A DNA stretch of 64,000 bases from Takakia lepidozioides (Eukaryota; Streptophyta; Takakiopsida; Takakiales; Takakiaceae). The stretch lies in the NCBI GenBank assembly GCA_030704615.1, contig CM060734.1, positions 61,086,042-61,150,041 on the forward strand. The letters run 5' to 3'. Position 1 is the stretch's first letter. The number at the start of each line of letters is the position of its first letter. Positions 1 through 9,382 of this stretch are shown in pieces. The notes beneath the pieces were generated by a model. It ran no database searches and had not been told where the DNA came from. It saw nothing but the letters and a program-made list of their open reading frames with translations. The translations under genes were made by a program, and so were the position numbers.

Positions 1-793
1 CCAGCTTCTCCACTCGGGCAAGGATGGCATCATCGGCACCGCATCTCCGCCTCTGCAGTTCATTGGAAAGACACCATCCCCCCCAATGGGAAGTCTCTGG
101 CTAGGGGGAGAGGTCGACTTTAACTGGCGCCACCAGCGAGCTAGGGACTCCAAGGCTAAAACTCAGCTTAATTTTTAGAACTCTGGCTTCTTTTTGCAGG
201 ACTTACTTTGCTGTGGGTCACTGTGTCTCAGGATATGTCTCTTCTGATGTCTCTTCTGATTTCTCGTAGGCCTACATCCCAAAAACTCTCAACCCACTTC
301 ATAAACCTTTCTGCAACAAGAAACGTAACTTTATTACCCAATAGACTATCAATATTCCATTTACAATCAACACTTCGAAACGTATACAGTCCTCTATAAT
401 CGATATCTAAATTGATACTCGGATGGTGTAGTACTCGGATGATATCTCTGTTAATATTTTGTTGAAAACTCAGTTGATATCAGAGTTACAAAAAAATGCT
501 TGTTCTGTACAGTGTTTGGACACATTCTACACAAAGTTAATGAACAAGCTTGATAGTAATGAAATGCATGGCTCTGTTTGAGTCGTCGTCAAGCTGCAGA
601 TATCCAGCTTGCCATTGCAAACCTCCTTGCAACAATCGTAAAAGGCAAGATTAGATGACCATTCAAATTTCGAGTTATTTGATAGTTCTGGATAAATTGA
701 TCTGAAATTGATGTAGTAAATAACACATATCTTGCAACCAAATTTAGTGCTGACCACAACCGATTGTTGAAGGCATCCAGCTGGGAAGCAGTT
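1..793. other. No gene recognised
   Basis: This stretch has no ORF that I recognise. Short open frames exist on both strands, for example a 71-codon frame on the minus strand at 589-804 whose start lies in the inverted repeat that follows. None has a family signature, and the base composition is ordinary, so I treat it as repeat-flanking or intergenic DNA. Confidence 0.4.
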
Positions 794-837
794 GTCACGG
801 ACATAGCCCAGAGGAACTTACCAGGAGTAAATACCAG

Positions 838-955
838 AAATTACCAAGTTACCACGTTACCACGTTATCAAAAGTTACCGTGATTTATCACAAGTTACCA
901 TTAGTTACCAAGTTATCGGAAATTTACCAAATTATCGAGAGTAACTTGGGAAACT
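838..955. repeat. GTTACCA/GTTATC minisatellite
   Basis: The words GTTACCA, GTTACCAC, GTTATCA and related forms recur every 8-12 bp. A mirrored copy (TGGTAAC, TGATAAC forms) lies at about 1690-1825 in the other arm of the inverted repeat. It is a direct sequence observation with no known function. Confidence 0.7.
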
Positions 956-973
956 GCTCAGGAAGCTTCATTT

Positions 974-1110
974 GGAGGAAATTTCTCCATCAAGATACCT
1001 CATTTGTTTAAGGAAACTTCTCCATCAAGAAACCTCTTTTGTTTAAGGAAACTTCTTCATCAAGAAACCTTTGTTTAACCTTGGAAATTTCTCCATCAAG
1101 AAATCTCCAT
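974..1110. repeat. Tandem ~35-bp repeat array
   Basis: Four degenerate units of about 35 bp, each with a core like GAAACTTCTCCATCAAGAAACC followed by TTTGTTTAA. The same array appears inverted at about 1535-1665. It is part of the fold-back structure. Confidence 0.7.
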
Positions 1111-1759
1111 TGGGGAAGCTTTTTAGGGAACTTCCTAGTAGCCAGTATATATAGGAGGCGAGACTGGACACTCTTCAGTCTCGCCAACACAAGTTCAAGC
1201 TACTTTTGTTCCCAGTCCCAGTACTTCAGTCCAATTTCCAGTACTTTAGTCCAGTTTCCAGTATTTGATACTCAGTCCAGTTTCTAGCATTTTAGTATTC
1301 GAGTCGAGTTCCAGTATCTTGTACTCTTGTCCATTGTTATAAAGATCATCTTGATTCATGTTTATCCATCATGCATTCGGCCATGCCGACCTTGACTTCT
1401 TGTCTAGTCTTGTACCTCTAGTCTAATATCTTATTTGTGTTCAGTCATGTTCATAACAATGGACAAGAGTACAAGATACTGGAACTCAACTCGAATACTG
1501 GAATGTTGGAAACTGGACTGGGTTCCCAGATACTCAATGGAGAAGTTTTCAAAGTTAAACAGAGGTTTCTTGATGAAGAAGTTTCCTTAAACAAAAAAGG
1601 TTTCTTGATGGAGAAGTTTCCTTAAACAAAGAAGGTATCTTGATGGAGAAGTTTCCTCCAAATGATGCTTCCTGAAGAGTTTCCCAAGTTACTCTCGCTA
1701 ATTTGGTAAACTCCCGGTAATTTGATAATCAATAGTAATTTGTGGTAAATCATGGTAGA

Positions 1760-2191
1760 TCATGATAAATCACGATAAATCATATTAACTTTTGGTAACT
1801 TGGTAACTTGATAATTTCTGATATTTACTCCTGATAAATTCCTCTGGGCTATGTCCGTGACAGCAGTAATGATAAAATCCCCTGAAACAACCCCGGGTAT
1901 AGTTATAGGATCTTGATCATAAATCTGATCAGCAGGTAAAACTAAACTATCCCCAATGGACTGACCAACTGCATCCAGCATAAGGGTCTGTGCCCTACCA
2001 ATTGAAGGTCCATAGGTTATGTCAGGTCTGGCAGAACACATTCTTGGCACACAATGCCAGCGCTCAATGAGAATAGTACGAGCTGCCTTGTTGACATGTA
2101 AAAACACGGCAACGCGGGTTTGGCCGTTGCTATTCCTTAGCGCTGACTCAAAGACTCCGAAACACCGATTTCGACCAGAAAGGATGGCCAA
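1760..2191 (-). CDS. Hypothetical ORF, 143 codons, repeat-associated
   Basis: An open frame of 143 codons on the minus strand whose last third overlaps the right arm of the inverted repeat. I do not recognise the product: no catalytic motif, transmembrane segment or zinc site is evident. The stretch encoding VTDIAQRNL lies where the inverted repeat arm ends, and the matching left-arm end (about 794-820) has the same nucleotides. This suggests a fragment of a transposon-borne ORF rather than a host gene. It may not be expressed. Confidence 0.3.
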   Translation of the reverse strand: MAILSGRNRCFGVFESALRNSNGQTRVAVFLHVNKAARTILIERWHCVPRMCSARPDITYGPSIGRAQTLMLDAVGQSIGDSLVLPADQIYDQDPITIPGVVSGDFIITAVTDIAQRNLSGVNIRNYQVTKLPKVNMIYRDLS

Positions 2192-2319
2192 GCAATGGGA
2201 TCAAGACGAGTAGTAGGCATGTATGAAATATCCGGCTCTTTAGACCTACGAGGGTTCACATATCTACACGTACCGGTAAGAAATAAAGAACTCCGCGCAT
2301 GCTTCGTCAAAATGGACTC

Positions 2320-2717
2320 TGTCAAGTTAAATAAGCACAGTGTGAAACTAACTAGAATAAAGCTAGTTATTTGTATTTAACACTTGGATTTAAGCCAAGT
2401 GTTAAGTCAGGTGTCAAGTTTAGTTTGACACCTGAACCGTTTTATCTTCACGAGAGCGTCAGTCGCGCGGCTCATCTCTCTCGAGTTGAGCCTGCGCGAC
2501 CGAGCTCCTGCATTGTTGAGGACTGAGTGTGCTTATGATGGGAGTATAGGTTGTTGTGGGATGGAGTCCCCATAGCTTGGGGTGCCCCTGGCTCGACTTC
2601 TATTTTAAAAAGTGATAGCGATGGATTCATGTTGTTTCTGGTGTGAACAGTGTGTCTCTTAGCTTTCTATCACTCGAGAGATTGGATAGTTGTGTAGCGA
2701 TATGTATGCGCACGACA
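2320..2717 (+). mobile_element. Solo LTR of the DNMT-type Ty3 family (4-bp TSD ACTC)
   Basis: A 398-bp block that starts TGTCAAGTTAAATAAGCAC and ends GTATGCGCACGACA. It is the reverse complement of the terminal repeats at 51289-51725 and 62964-63313, with indels near its right end. It is bounded by TG and CA and flanked on both sides by ACTC (2316-2319 and 2718-2721), a 4-bp target duplication. No internal retrotransposon sequence is attached, so it is most simply a solo LTR left by LTR-LTR recombination. It keeps the same consecutive stem-loops as the other copies. Confidence 0.8.
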
Positions 2718-2721
2718 ACTC

Positions 2722-4376
2722 AAAAGTTCGCATGAAGTCGCCGCTTGTGCCATTGTGAGCTACACCTCCCATCAACTTCACAATAAGCGTATTTTCAATC
2801 AAGTTATAGAGACAAGACATCTTGGGAAGGGTAGAGGCCTTTCTCTCATGTAAACGAGAAATATCTTCAAAATCTTGAATTCGGACACCATTGAAGCCAA
2901 AAAGGGCAACCAATGCCCTTATCAACAGTCTTCAACAGAGCCCGACACTTCAACTTGAAAGCTGCTGCAGAAGAGAAACTGACAGCCTCGATATCGGGAT
3001 ATAAATCCTGAGCTGCGTCTCAAATCGATCGAAATACTGTAACTTATTACAGACTTGGCCTCCCAGTCCTCTCCATATAGCATCGCCATTTCTCGAATCA
3101 TAGACCTAACCAAAGTAAAACAGTAGAACAGAAAATTTAAAAACAGTAAAATACGTTATCTCAAGTAAAGCACGCTACCGTGACATAGCCATATCGACTG
3201 CTGGTAAAAAAACACTCTAACGATTAGATCCAACATAGGCACAACCAACAAATTGACGTGATTCTTGATCCTTTAAGCAAGTTTGGAGACCAGGCTGCGA
3301 TTGGCGGACAGAGGTACAAGCTCCAGCAAATGAAGGAAAATAACGTCATATTCTTAAGCATCACTGCAACCCATAATTACAAAGGAGATGAACGAACACT
3401 AGCACGACCTCGACCTTCACATCCACGAACCAAACAGAACAGAATTGAGAACATCGTCATACCCTCGCCAGACCCACAATCTCATCATCGTGATCACTAA
3501 TTCGTCACCAAGAACAAGCTCCAATCCAAAAAGCGACACGTACTATCGACACAATGCAAATCCAGAACCCACCCACAAACCATATCCAACCGGCATAAAC
3601 TAGAATCAGTAGAAAGATTCAGAAGCTCCACCAACCTCTCAAAACGATATCTAAAATCCTCAATTCAAACTCCCCAGCTCCTCTGACCCACAAATGCAGC
3701 GTCGCCTCGAAGCAATTGACGAAACTCCGCTCTCCTCAATGCGCCCACGCCAGCAAAATCTCCATCGAATCCAAGCAAGAACTGCACCCAACGATCGCGC
3801 ACAACCTCCCAATTAGCTCCACCCCGCGAACAAACTTCCTCAACGACAAACGCTTCAAAAGAACTACCAATTCTCTTTCTCTCTCAATCTCTCCTACTTC
3901 GGATGCACAAAGTAAGCTAGTGATGTCCATACCACATCCTATTTGCCACCGGAACCTCACTCCACCACAACGAATTCAACACCACCACCTCCAAACCCGA
4001 CGACAAATCCACACGAAAACCACGCAAAACGCTAACCTCCTTCCACACACCTAATCATCAACACACGCCCGCTACACCCTAGTTACTTCTTTCCTACATA
4101 GACACCCTCTCCCTCTGCCTGGCACTATGACTGTTCTAGGCTCCGCATTCTATCCCTGCTCTGCTGTCTTCGTAACTTATTCTAAAGCTCTCCTTTGAAG
4201 CTCTTGGATTTCTGGTCATGGGGTGTATCCCCTCTGTTAGCCTTCACACCCCCCGGAGGTTATTTTTTCCACTTCTTTGTACCTTCATCCATCCATTAAT
4301 AAAATTCCAGGGCCACTGTCCCCTGTTCTGTATTAAAAGAAAAAGGAAAAAAATTACAGAAGTGGACTTTTGATTA
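2722..4376. other. No gene recognised
   Basis: Several short open frames occur but none has a family signature. The part near 4240-4350 is pyrimidine- and A-rich (TTATTTTTTCCACTT, AAAAAGGAAAAAAATT) and resembles A-rich segments near 30780 and 32250-32390. That suggests scattered short retroelements, but I could not define ends. Confidence 0.35.
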
Positions 4377-4800
4377 ATGTACTCGAAAGTCTTTGGTTGC
4401 GGCCATAGACCCCTGTGGGGAAAAATAAACAGATGCAGAGGGGAAAGGGAGGATTGTAGGCAACCCCAAGACAATATCCATTTTCTGGTCTGGGGTCGTC
4501 TTTGTCATTATCAAGGAAGAGATTTTGTCAACTGTTTGCCACAGATGCCACAAGGAGGGACATGTTCTTGCGGATTGCCCAGATGCTGCAAAATGTGCGT
4601 TCGAAATTAGGTCTGCTCTTACCAGAGAGTGACCCTCTTCAGGACCATCAATAACACCTCTGTTCACCAACTTCCAAAATCTCGAGGCTGAGCCTAAAGC
4701 CCTGGCCCTGTTCAGGTCTAACTTTTGGGCTGCTCAGAGTGATGCTTCTGTGAAGGGCTTTCTAGAGGATATCTCGAAAGTCCAAAGTAAATGTTTATTT
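4377..4800 (+). pseudogene. Zinc-knuckle (CCHC) remnant, probably of a retroelement
   Basis: Positions 4537-4578 encode a CCHC zinc knuckle (VCHRCHKEGHVLADC; C-x2-C-x4-H-x4-C). The frame upstream and downstream is broken: a stop follows about 17 codons later (4627), and a distal piece rich in Ala, Phe and Ser is readable after it. Plant LINE ORF1 proteins and Gag-like proteins have a knuckle of this form after a short beta-rich domain. I see no reverse transcriptase nearby, so this is a small relic and its class is inferred. Confidence 0.5.
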
Positions 4801-5865
4801 CAACTCACACTACTGGAGTGAGCTGCTCACAAAGGTAGTACCTGTTTCAAAGGTAGGCTCCCCGCCCTGAGTTTATTTCAGTCTAGTGCCAGAGGGTAGT
4901 TAGGCCCTTCAGATCATCCATAAGAGTCCTTGCCCATGTGACAGACTGGAGACAAGTTCAGTTTATGCCTAACTTCATTTTCATCGGACAGTCTTTGGGC
5001 ATCAGACATGGCAACACGGTCAGCTTCGTCCAGTAGAGTCAACTCTTCTGGACTAGTATTCAGATACTTGAAATTCTCTTCTACCCTTTTCCCCCATTTT
5101 TGATTAGAAACCCACTTCAAGAAGCAGCTTGAGCACATGGACAAGACATATGATGCCTTTGCCTAACTCGTGAGGCACATTTCATCATCATAAAGTTTGT
5201 GCAATGGATCTCTTGAAACATTTGTGCTAAAATTTCATGGTGCAGTGCATCCATCCACATAACTATATGACCTCAATGACAATAGAAAAGTCTGCTTTAC
5301 AATAATGCACCAAAGTGTTGCTTCTGCCTCTGCCTATGGTACATTCAGACTGATGTACTACTCTGAAGATGAAGGACTGGAGGCCATTCCTTGAAGCAAA
5401 CTTTCGAGCTTAATGTTGACGCACTCCAGCAGGTGTATTTGCTGCAACCGGGTTCGCTCCATGGTCGTACCCCATTTCTCCATGTGCTCAACATGCTGCT
5501 GAAGGATACCCCTCATCACCTGTTCACGGTTTAGATAGATGGAACACCAACCAAGTTTGTGGAGACGCTTTATGGCTTTATGTTGGGACTACAGATAAGA
5601 CGTACATTGGACAAGAACACATCATAGCAGGAGATCTGAAAGAAAGGAAGTCGATTCTGTGGTTCTCTGGGGGCATCCGAAGTGCATAAAGACTATTGGA
5701 ATTACCCAAAGTAGGATATCAACTTGAAGAAATTTCAATGACCCCTGCCAGCTTGAGAGTTGGAAGTAACAGGAAAATTGCTAGGCACAGTCACTTGCAA
5801 GGCAGTCAGACCAGGAGGTGATGCGGTGATTGTGTCAAGAACATGATAATTCAATTTGGTGCCAG
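4801..5865. other. Intergenic, no gene recognised
   Basis: Only short, unrelated open frames. It lies downstream of the minus-strand Myb/SANT-like gene and may include its 3' untranslated region. Confidence 0.4.
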
Positions 5866-7899
5866 TTAAGAAGCAATGTTTACCTCTCCCTGCTGGCGGA
5901 CAGATTCTTCCCTCTCCTCGCAAGCTTTGAGCTGTGCACATAATAGCACTTGTGTGTCTCTCAGGAGCTGGAATGCATGAACCTTTTTCAGCCGTTTGGC
6001 AAGGGGCAGCCCTTGTCTGCAGGGTTGTTCTTTACTGGCCAGGATTGTCTCTCCAGAGGGATCCTCCATTTGCTTGGTTTGAATACTGAATGGGCTTCCC
6101 CCATCCCCAGCCGCACCTGAACTGCTCATGCAATTTAAGTCCAGGCTTTGTATCCTGACTCCATGTTGGGGTGGCAAGCCCTTCTCTTGGCTGTCTACTA
6201 CATTGAGATTCGCCCACTGTCCATTTTCCAGCCCCATCCCTTCCTCCCTCCATGATCTGCCTCTTTGCCTCCCATGCTTTTTGTCTCTCTCAGGGCCAGC
6301 AAGCAGATTCCCAACCTTATTTTCAGGTACGTTGTTGCCTCTTGAAACCTGCTGTTGTGTTAACACTTCTACATTTGTGACTGCCTTTCCATCATTGATG
6401 ACAGACCTCTCTTCCACATTATTTTCTGCTTCCTGGGGGGACACTAGATCCCCTTGGGAAGTCTCACCAGTCAATTGCCTCCTCCTTGATGGCAAGCAAA
6501 CTTCCTGTCCTCTCTCTCTTTTCCCAATAAATCCCTCCTCTGTCTCTTCCAGGCACCCTTCTTCCTCCTGTGTTCCCTCCTCAATGTCGGACTTGCAAAG
6601 CTCCAGAATCATTGGTGAAATTTTGGGGTTCTGATTTCCAGTTTTGCTGCCAAAATCTTGCCAAATTTCATAGAAACGGGGCTTCAGGAGCTCACGGCCA
6701 ACAGAGCTGGGATCTGAACTCTCTTTCTTTTTGGACAGCATGGTGTACTTGGCACACTCTCTGCGAACCTTATAGTACTTGCTCTGGCATTGATGCTTGG
6801 TAAACTCCCTGCCAAATTTGTCATTCATCAAGCACAGAATTGGTCCCCATTTATTGTGATACTTGCTTTTGCCACCGGTCTCAGAGTAAAGTTCTGCATG
6901 GATGGCTTCATAACTCTCAAACAAAAACCTCACCATGTCTTCGTTCCATTTGCCAAATTCAACTGTCATTTCCTCCCCTTCCAGGATACTTTCTCGAGAG
7001 GAACAATCAGCTGCAGCCTGGGGAGCTGCATTTGCATGAGGCTTTCTCTGTCCTTCCACTCCTGCATCCTCTGTTGTTATTCCTGATCTACAATGTTGTC
7101 TCTCTCCTATTTCACCCTTGAACTCAGTGGAAAAAGTATTATTCTTCCCCTCGTCATTTGGTTCCCGAATTCCCCTGGAACCATTCTCTGAAACATACAT
7201 TGTGTCGCCAGCAGCAGCAGCAATATCCTGGCGGTCTTGCACGGTCCTGGGCTGCTGGGGGCCCTGAGAAACAAAACAATCTGCTTCTGCTAGTGCACCT
7301 TTCTCTTTGGTGGCAGTGCTTGCAACGGAAGGCACTTTATCACTGGATTTGTTCAGAGGAGGACGCGGCAGCAACAGACTGCGACCCCGGCTGGCTTTGG
7401 CGCCGCTCCCTGCCATTCTATCCGTGTTAGCAAGACCACCAAGGTCTCGACTTGCTTGGTGCAAACCGGCATAGTACCCTCGTGGCTGAAAGCCTGCTTT
7501 TGGGGGAAATCCATGGAAGACACGAGGATTCCATCCAGGACCGGGTCCGTAGCCACAGAGAGCGAACGTTGAGGGGGCGGGAGGACCAGACATTTCTGTC
7601 CCGCTAGTCGGTGATTTCGCTGGGGAAGCAGGAGGGATAGCGGGAGGATGATATTGAGCAGCGACGGACGGAGGAGGGTCAGGGGAGGGGTATAAGCCCG
7701 GAGTGAAAGGAGGGAGGTATGGAACTGGTGTGAAGGCAGTAGAATGACTTCCATATGAATGCCAGGCATAATGCGCAGCTGGGGAAATGTACGGAGTCCT
7801 TGCGATCGGGAAGAATTGGGCAGGTTTGCTTGCTGTGGTCGTCAATCTAGTGGTTGCCACAGCCCCTGGACGATTAAGTGCGGGGGAGGACGATGCCAT
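5866..7899 (-). CDS. Myb/SANT-like DNA-binding protein, 677 aa, single exon
   Basis: An uninterrupted 677-codon frame whose ATG (at 7899) opens with MASSSPAL. Residues 1-180 are Pro/Ala/Ser/Tyr-rich low complexity. Around residues 314-385 is a Myb/SANT-like fold with the Trp/aromatic spacing of plant trihelix or MSANTD-type domains (WNEDMVRFLFESYEAIH, then GGKSKYHNKW, then QCQSKYYKVRREC). After it comes an acidic and Gln/Glu-rich region, and the C-terminus (FQLLRDTQVLLCAQLKACEE) is predicted helical and may form a coiled coil. This suggests a nuclear DNA-binding regulator. Its neighbour DPB2 lies divergently with about 1.5 kb between starts. Similar domains also occur in proteins co-opted from Harbinger-type transposons, so host or transposon origin is open. 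Confidence 0.7.
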   Translation of the reverse strand: MASSSPALNRPGAVATTRLTTTASKPAQFFPIARTPYISPAAHYAWHSYGSHSTAFTPVPYLPPFTPGLYPSPDPPPSVAAQYHPPAIPPASPAKSPTSGTEMSGPPAPSTFALCGYGPGPGWNPRVFHGFPPKAGFQPRGYYAGLHQASRDLGGLANTDRMAGSGAKASRGRSLLLPRPPLNKSSDKVPSVASTATKEKGALAEADCFVSQGPQQPRTVQDRQDIAAAAGDTMYVSENGSRGIREPNDEGKNNTFSTEFKGEIGERQHCRSGITTEDAGVEGQRKPHANAAPQAAADCSSRESILEGEEMTVEFGKWNEDMVRFLFESYEAIHAELYSETGGKSKYHNKWGPILCLMNDKFGREFTKHQCQSKYYKVRRECAKYTMLSKKKESSDPSSVGRELLKPRFYEIWQDFGSKTGNQNPKISPMILELCKSDIEEGTQEEEGCLEETEEGFIGKRERGQEVCLPSRRRQLTGETSQGDLVSPQEAENNVEERSVINDGKAVTNVEVLTQQQVSRGNNVPENKVGNLLAGPERDKKHGRQRGRSWREEGMGLENGQWANLNVVDSQEKGLPPQHGVRIQSLDLNCMSSSGAAGDGGSPFSIQTKQMEDPSGETILASKEQPCRQGLPLAKRLKKVHAFQLLRDTQVLLCAQLKACEEREESVRQQGEVNIAS

Positions 7900-9382
7900 G
7901 GGGATCTGGGTTGCCTGATGGATATTAACTAGCGATTACCGTAACTGCATTGAGGTGGACATCAACCCGTAGCCATCACACAGGTGGTGCATGTCTACCC
8001 GAGGCAAGGGGAAGATACTGGAGGCCAAAGGAGGCTTCAGGACAGGACTACGCACAAACAAAGGTGGAATCAATGAATCGCGAAAGCTACATGATCGGAA
8101 AATCCACGACGACGCCGTAGCCTCGAGCTCCACAAAATGGAGAAGCTCGTCTGTCTCTCTCCGTCGGTTTGACAATCTTCCGCACTCCAAAAGAGGTATC
8201 AAGTGCTCAGGCTGTATCGACTGTGATCAGATCACTTCTGAGTATGTCGGGCTCCAGAATTAATCAAAGAGCACCTCCCTGTTTCTTTCCGTCAGCCGAA
8301 CCGACCAAAGAAAACAATGTTTTATATTCAAGAAACCGAACTCAAATCACGTTCTGACACCATAACTGTAACGCCACAGCTTGTTTCTCAATCTGCAGAA
8401 CCCGAACATAGTCTCCCACTCTCATCCGGAAAAACTCTGCAACCTCAAATCTCTCTTGCAGAAATTCCTCTTCACCGAATTCTCCTCTCTACCAGATGCG
8501 AATCCAATTCCTTTCTATCAACTTGAAAGATCATCACGACCAAACCAAATACCTCTCCACCGACAATATCTGTTGAATATAAACATCGGGCCCTCTCAGT
8601 CACCAAAATAATCTTCGGTCCACCTCGATGTAACCCAATTTCACATTCCAGGCGTGATCTTGTCAGCAATTGAAGCTCAACCTCCACCATCACCTCTTGT
8701 TCCAGATTCAAATCACCTCACGGAAGACTCCGATTCCCCATCAGAATTCTCCAAAACCTTTTCACAGAACTCAGTTGTATGGATTCAACCGTCGTGGAGA
8801 GATGATGGTGCACTCCATCGCCACAAGCTCGGCTCAGCTCAGCTCAGCTCCACTCCACTGAGGTGTCTCTGCGGGAAGCTGCCTCGAGGTGGATGAACAG
8901 CCGGCCCCAGTGGATGAAAGTTAGGTTCTATCGACACGATCGTCCGGGTCCAGGTCCGCAAGCCGGGTGCCGGCACCTGGATTTACGTACGTGGCCGCAG
9001 CTGGCACGTCTCCAGTTGGCCTTTCATGCGTGGTAGACTCCGGAGCTCAGCACGTGGCCTCACGGACTGCAGACTCTATCCACGTGTCATATTGAACCTG
9101 GGTGAACCTTTTGAGATGAACAGAGTGGTTCGTATGGTGATCGGTTCTGTTCGTTCGGATGCTGGTTTCCCGCCCATTCTAGTGCTGTGGAGCTTGGGCA
9201 GCTTTCATGGCGTCGCTCGCAGACAAGAGCGGGCAACGGGGCGTGGAGGTGTGAAGAAAGAGTAGATGGTTTAGGGTTTAGAGAGGAGAAAGAGGAGATG
9301 GTTGTGGTGGTAGGGATGATCGGACCTGGGGTTGTAGCTCCATAGGATAATCTGGAACCGTGTCGAGGGCGAAAGGGAAGGG
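7900..9382. promoter_or_regulatory. Intergenic region between two divergent genes
   Basis: This 1.5-kb stretch separates the start of the minus-strand Myb/SANT-like gene from the start of DPB2, so it should hold both promoters and leaders. A short AGCTC tandem run (GCTCAGCTCAGCTC) lies near 8830-8850. I see no convincing coding exon. Confidence 0.45.

Larger units (their letters stand above)
794..1863. repeat. Large imperfect inverted repeat (fold-back structure)
   Basis: Left arm about 794-1340, right arm about 1453-1863, with a spacer of about 110 bp. The outer ends match (TGTCACGGACATAGCCCAGAG on the left, its complement ending at 1863), and so do the inner ends (TTGTCCATTGTTAT on the left, ATAACAATGGACAA on the right). 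Each arm carries a tandem array of a roughly 35-bp unit built on CTTCTCCATCAAGAAACCT and an array of GTTACCA-like words. The left arm is longer because it also holds a TATATATAGG box and about 80 bp after it that resemble a promoter or LTR R region. This could be two opposed LTR fragments or a fold-back transposon. The termini and internal coding region are not identified. Confidence 0.75.
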
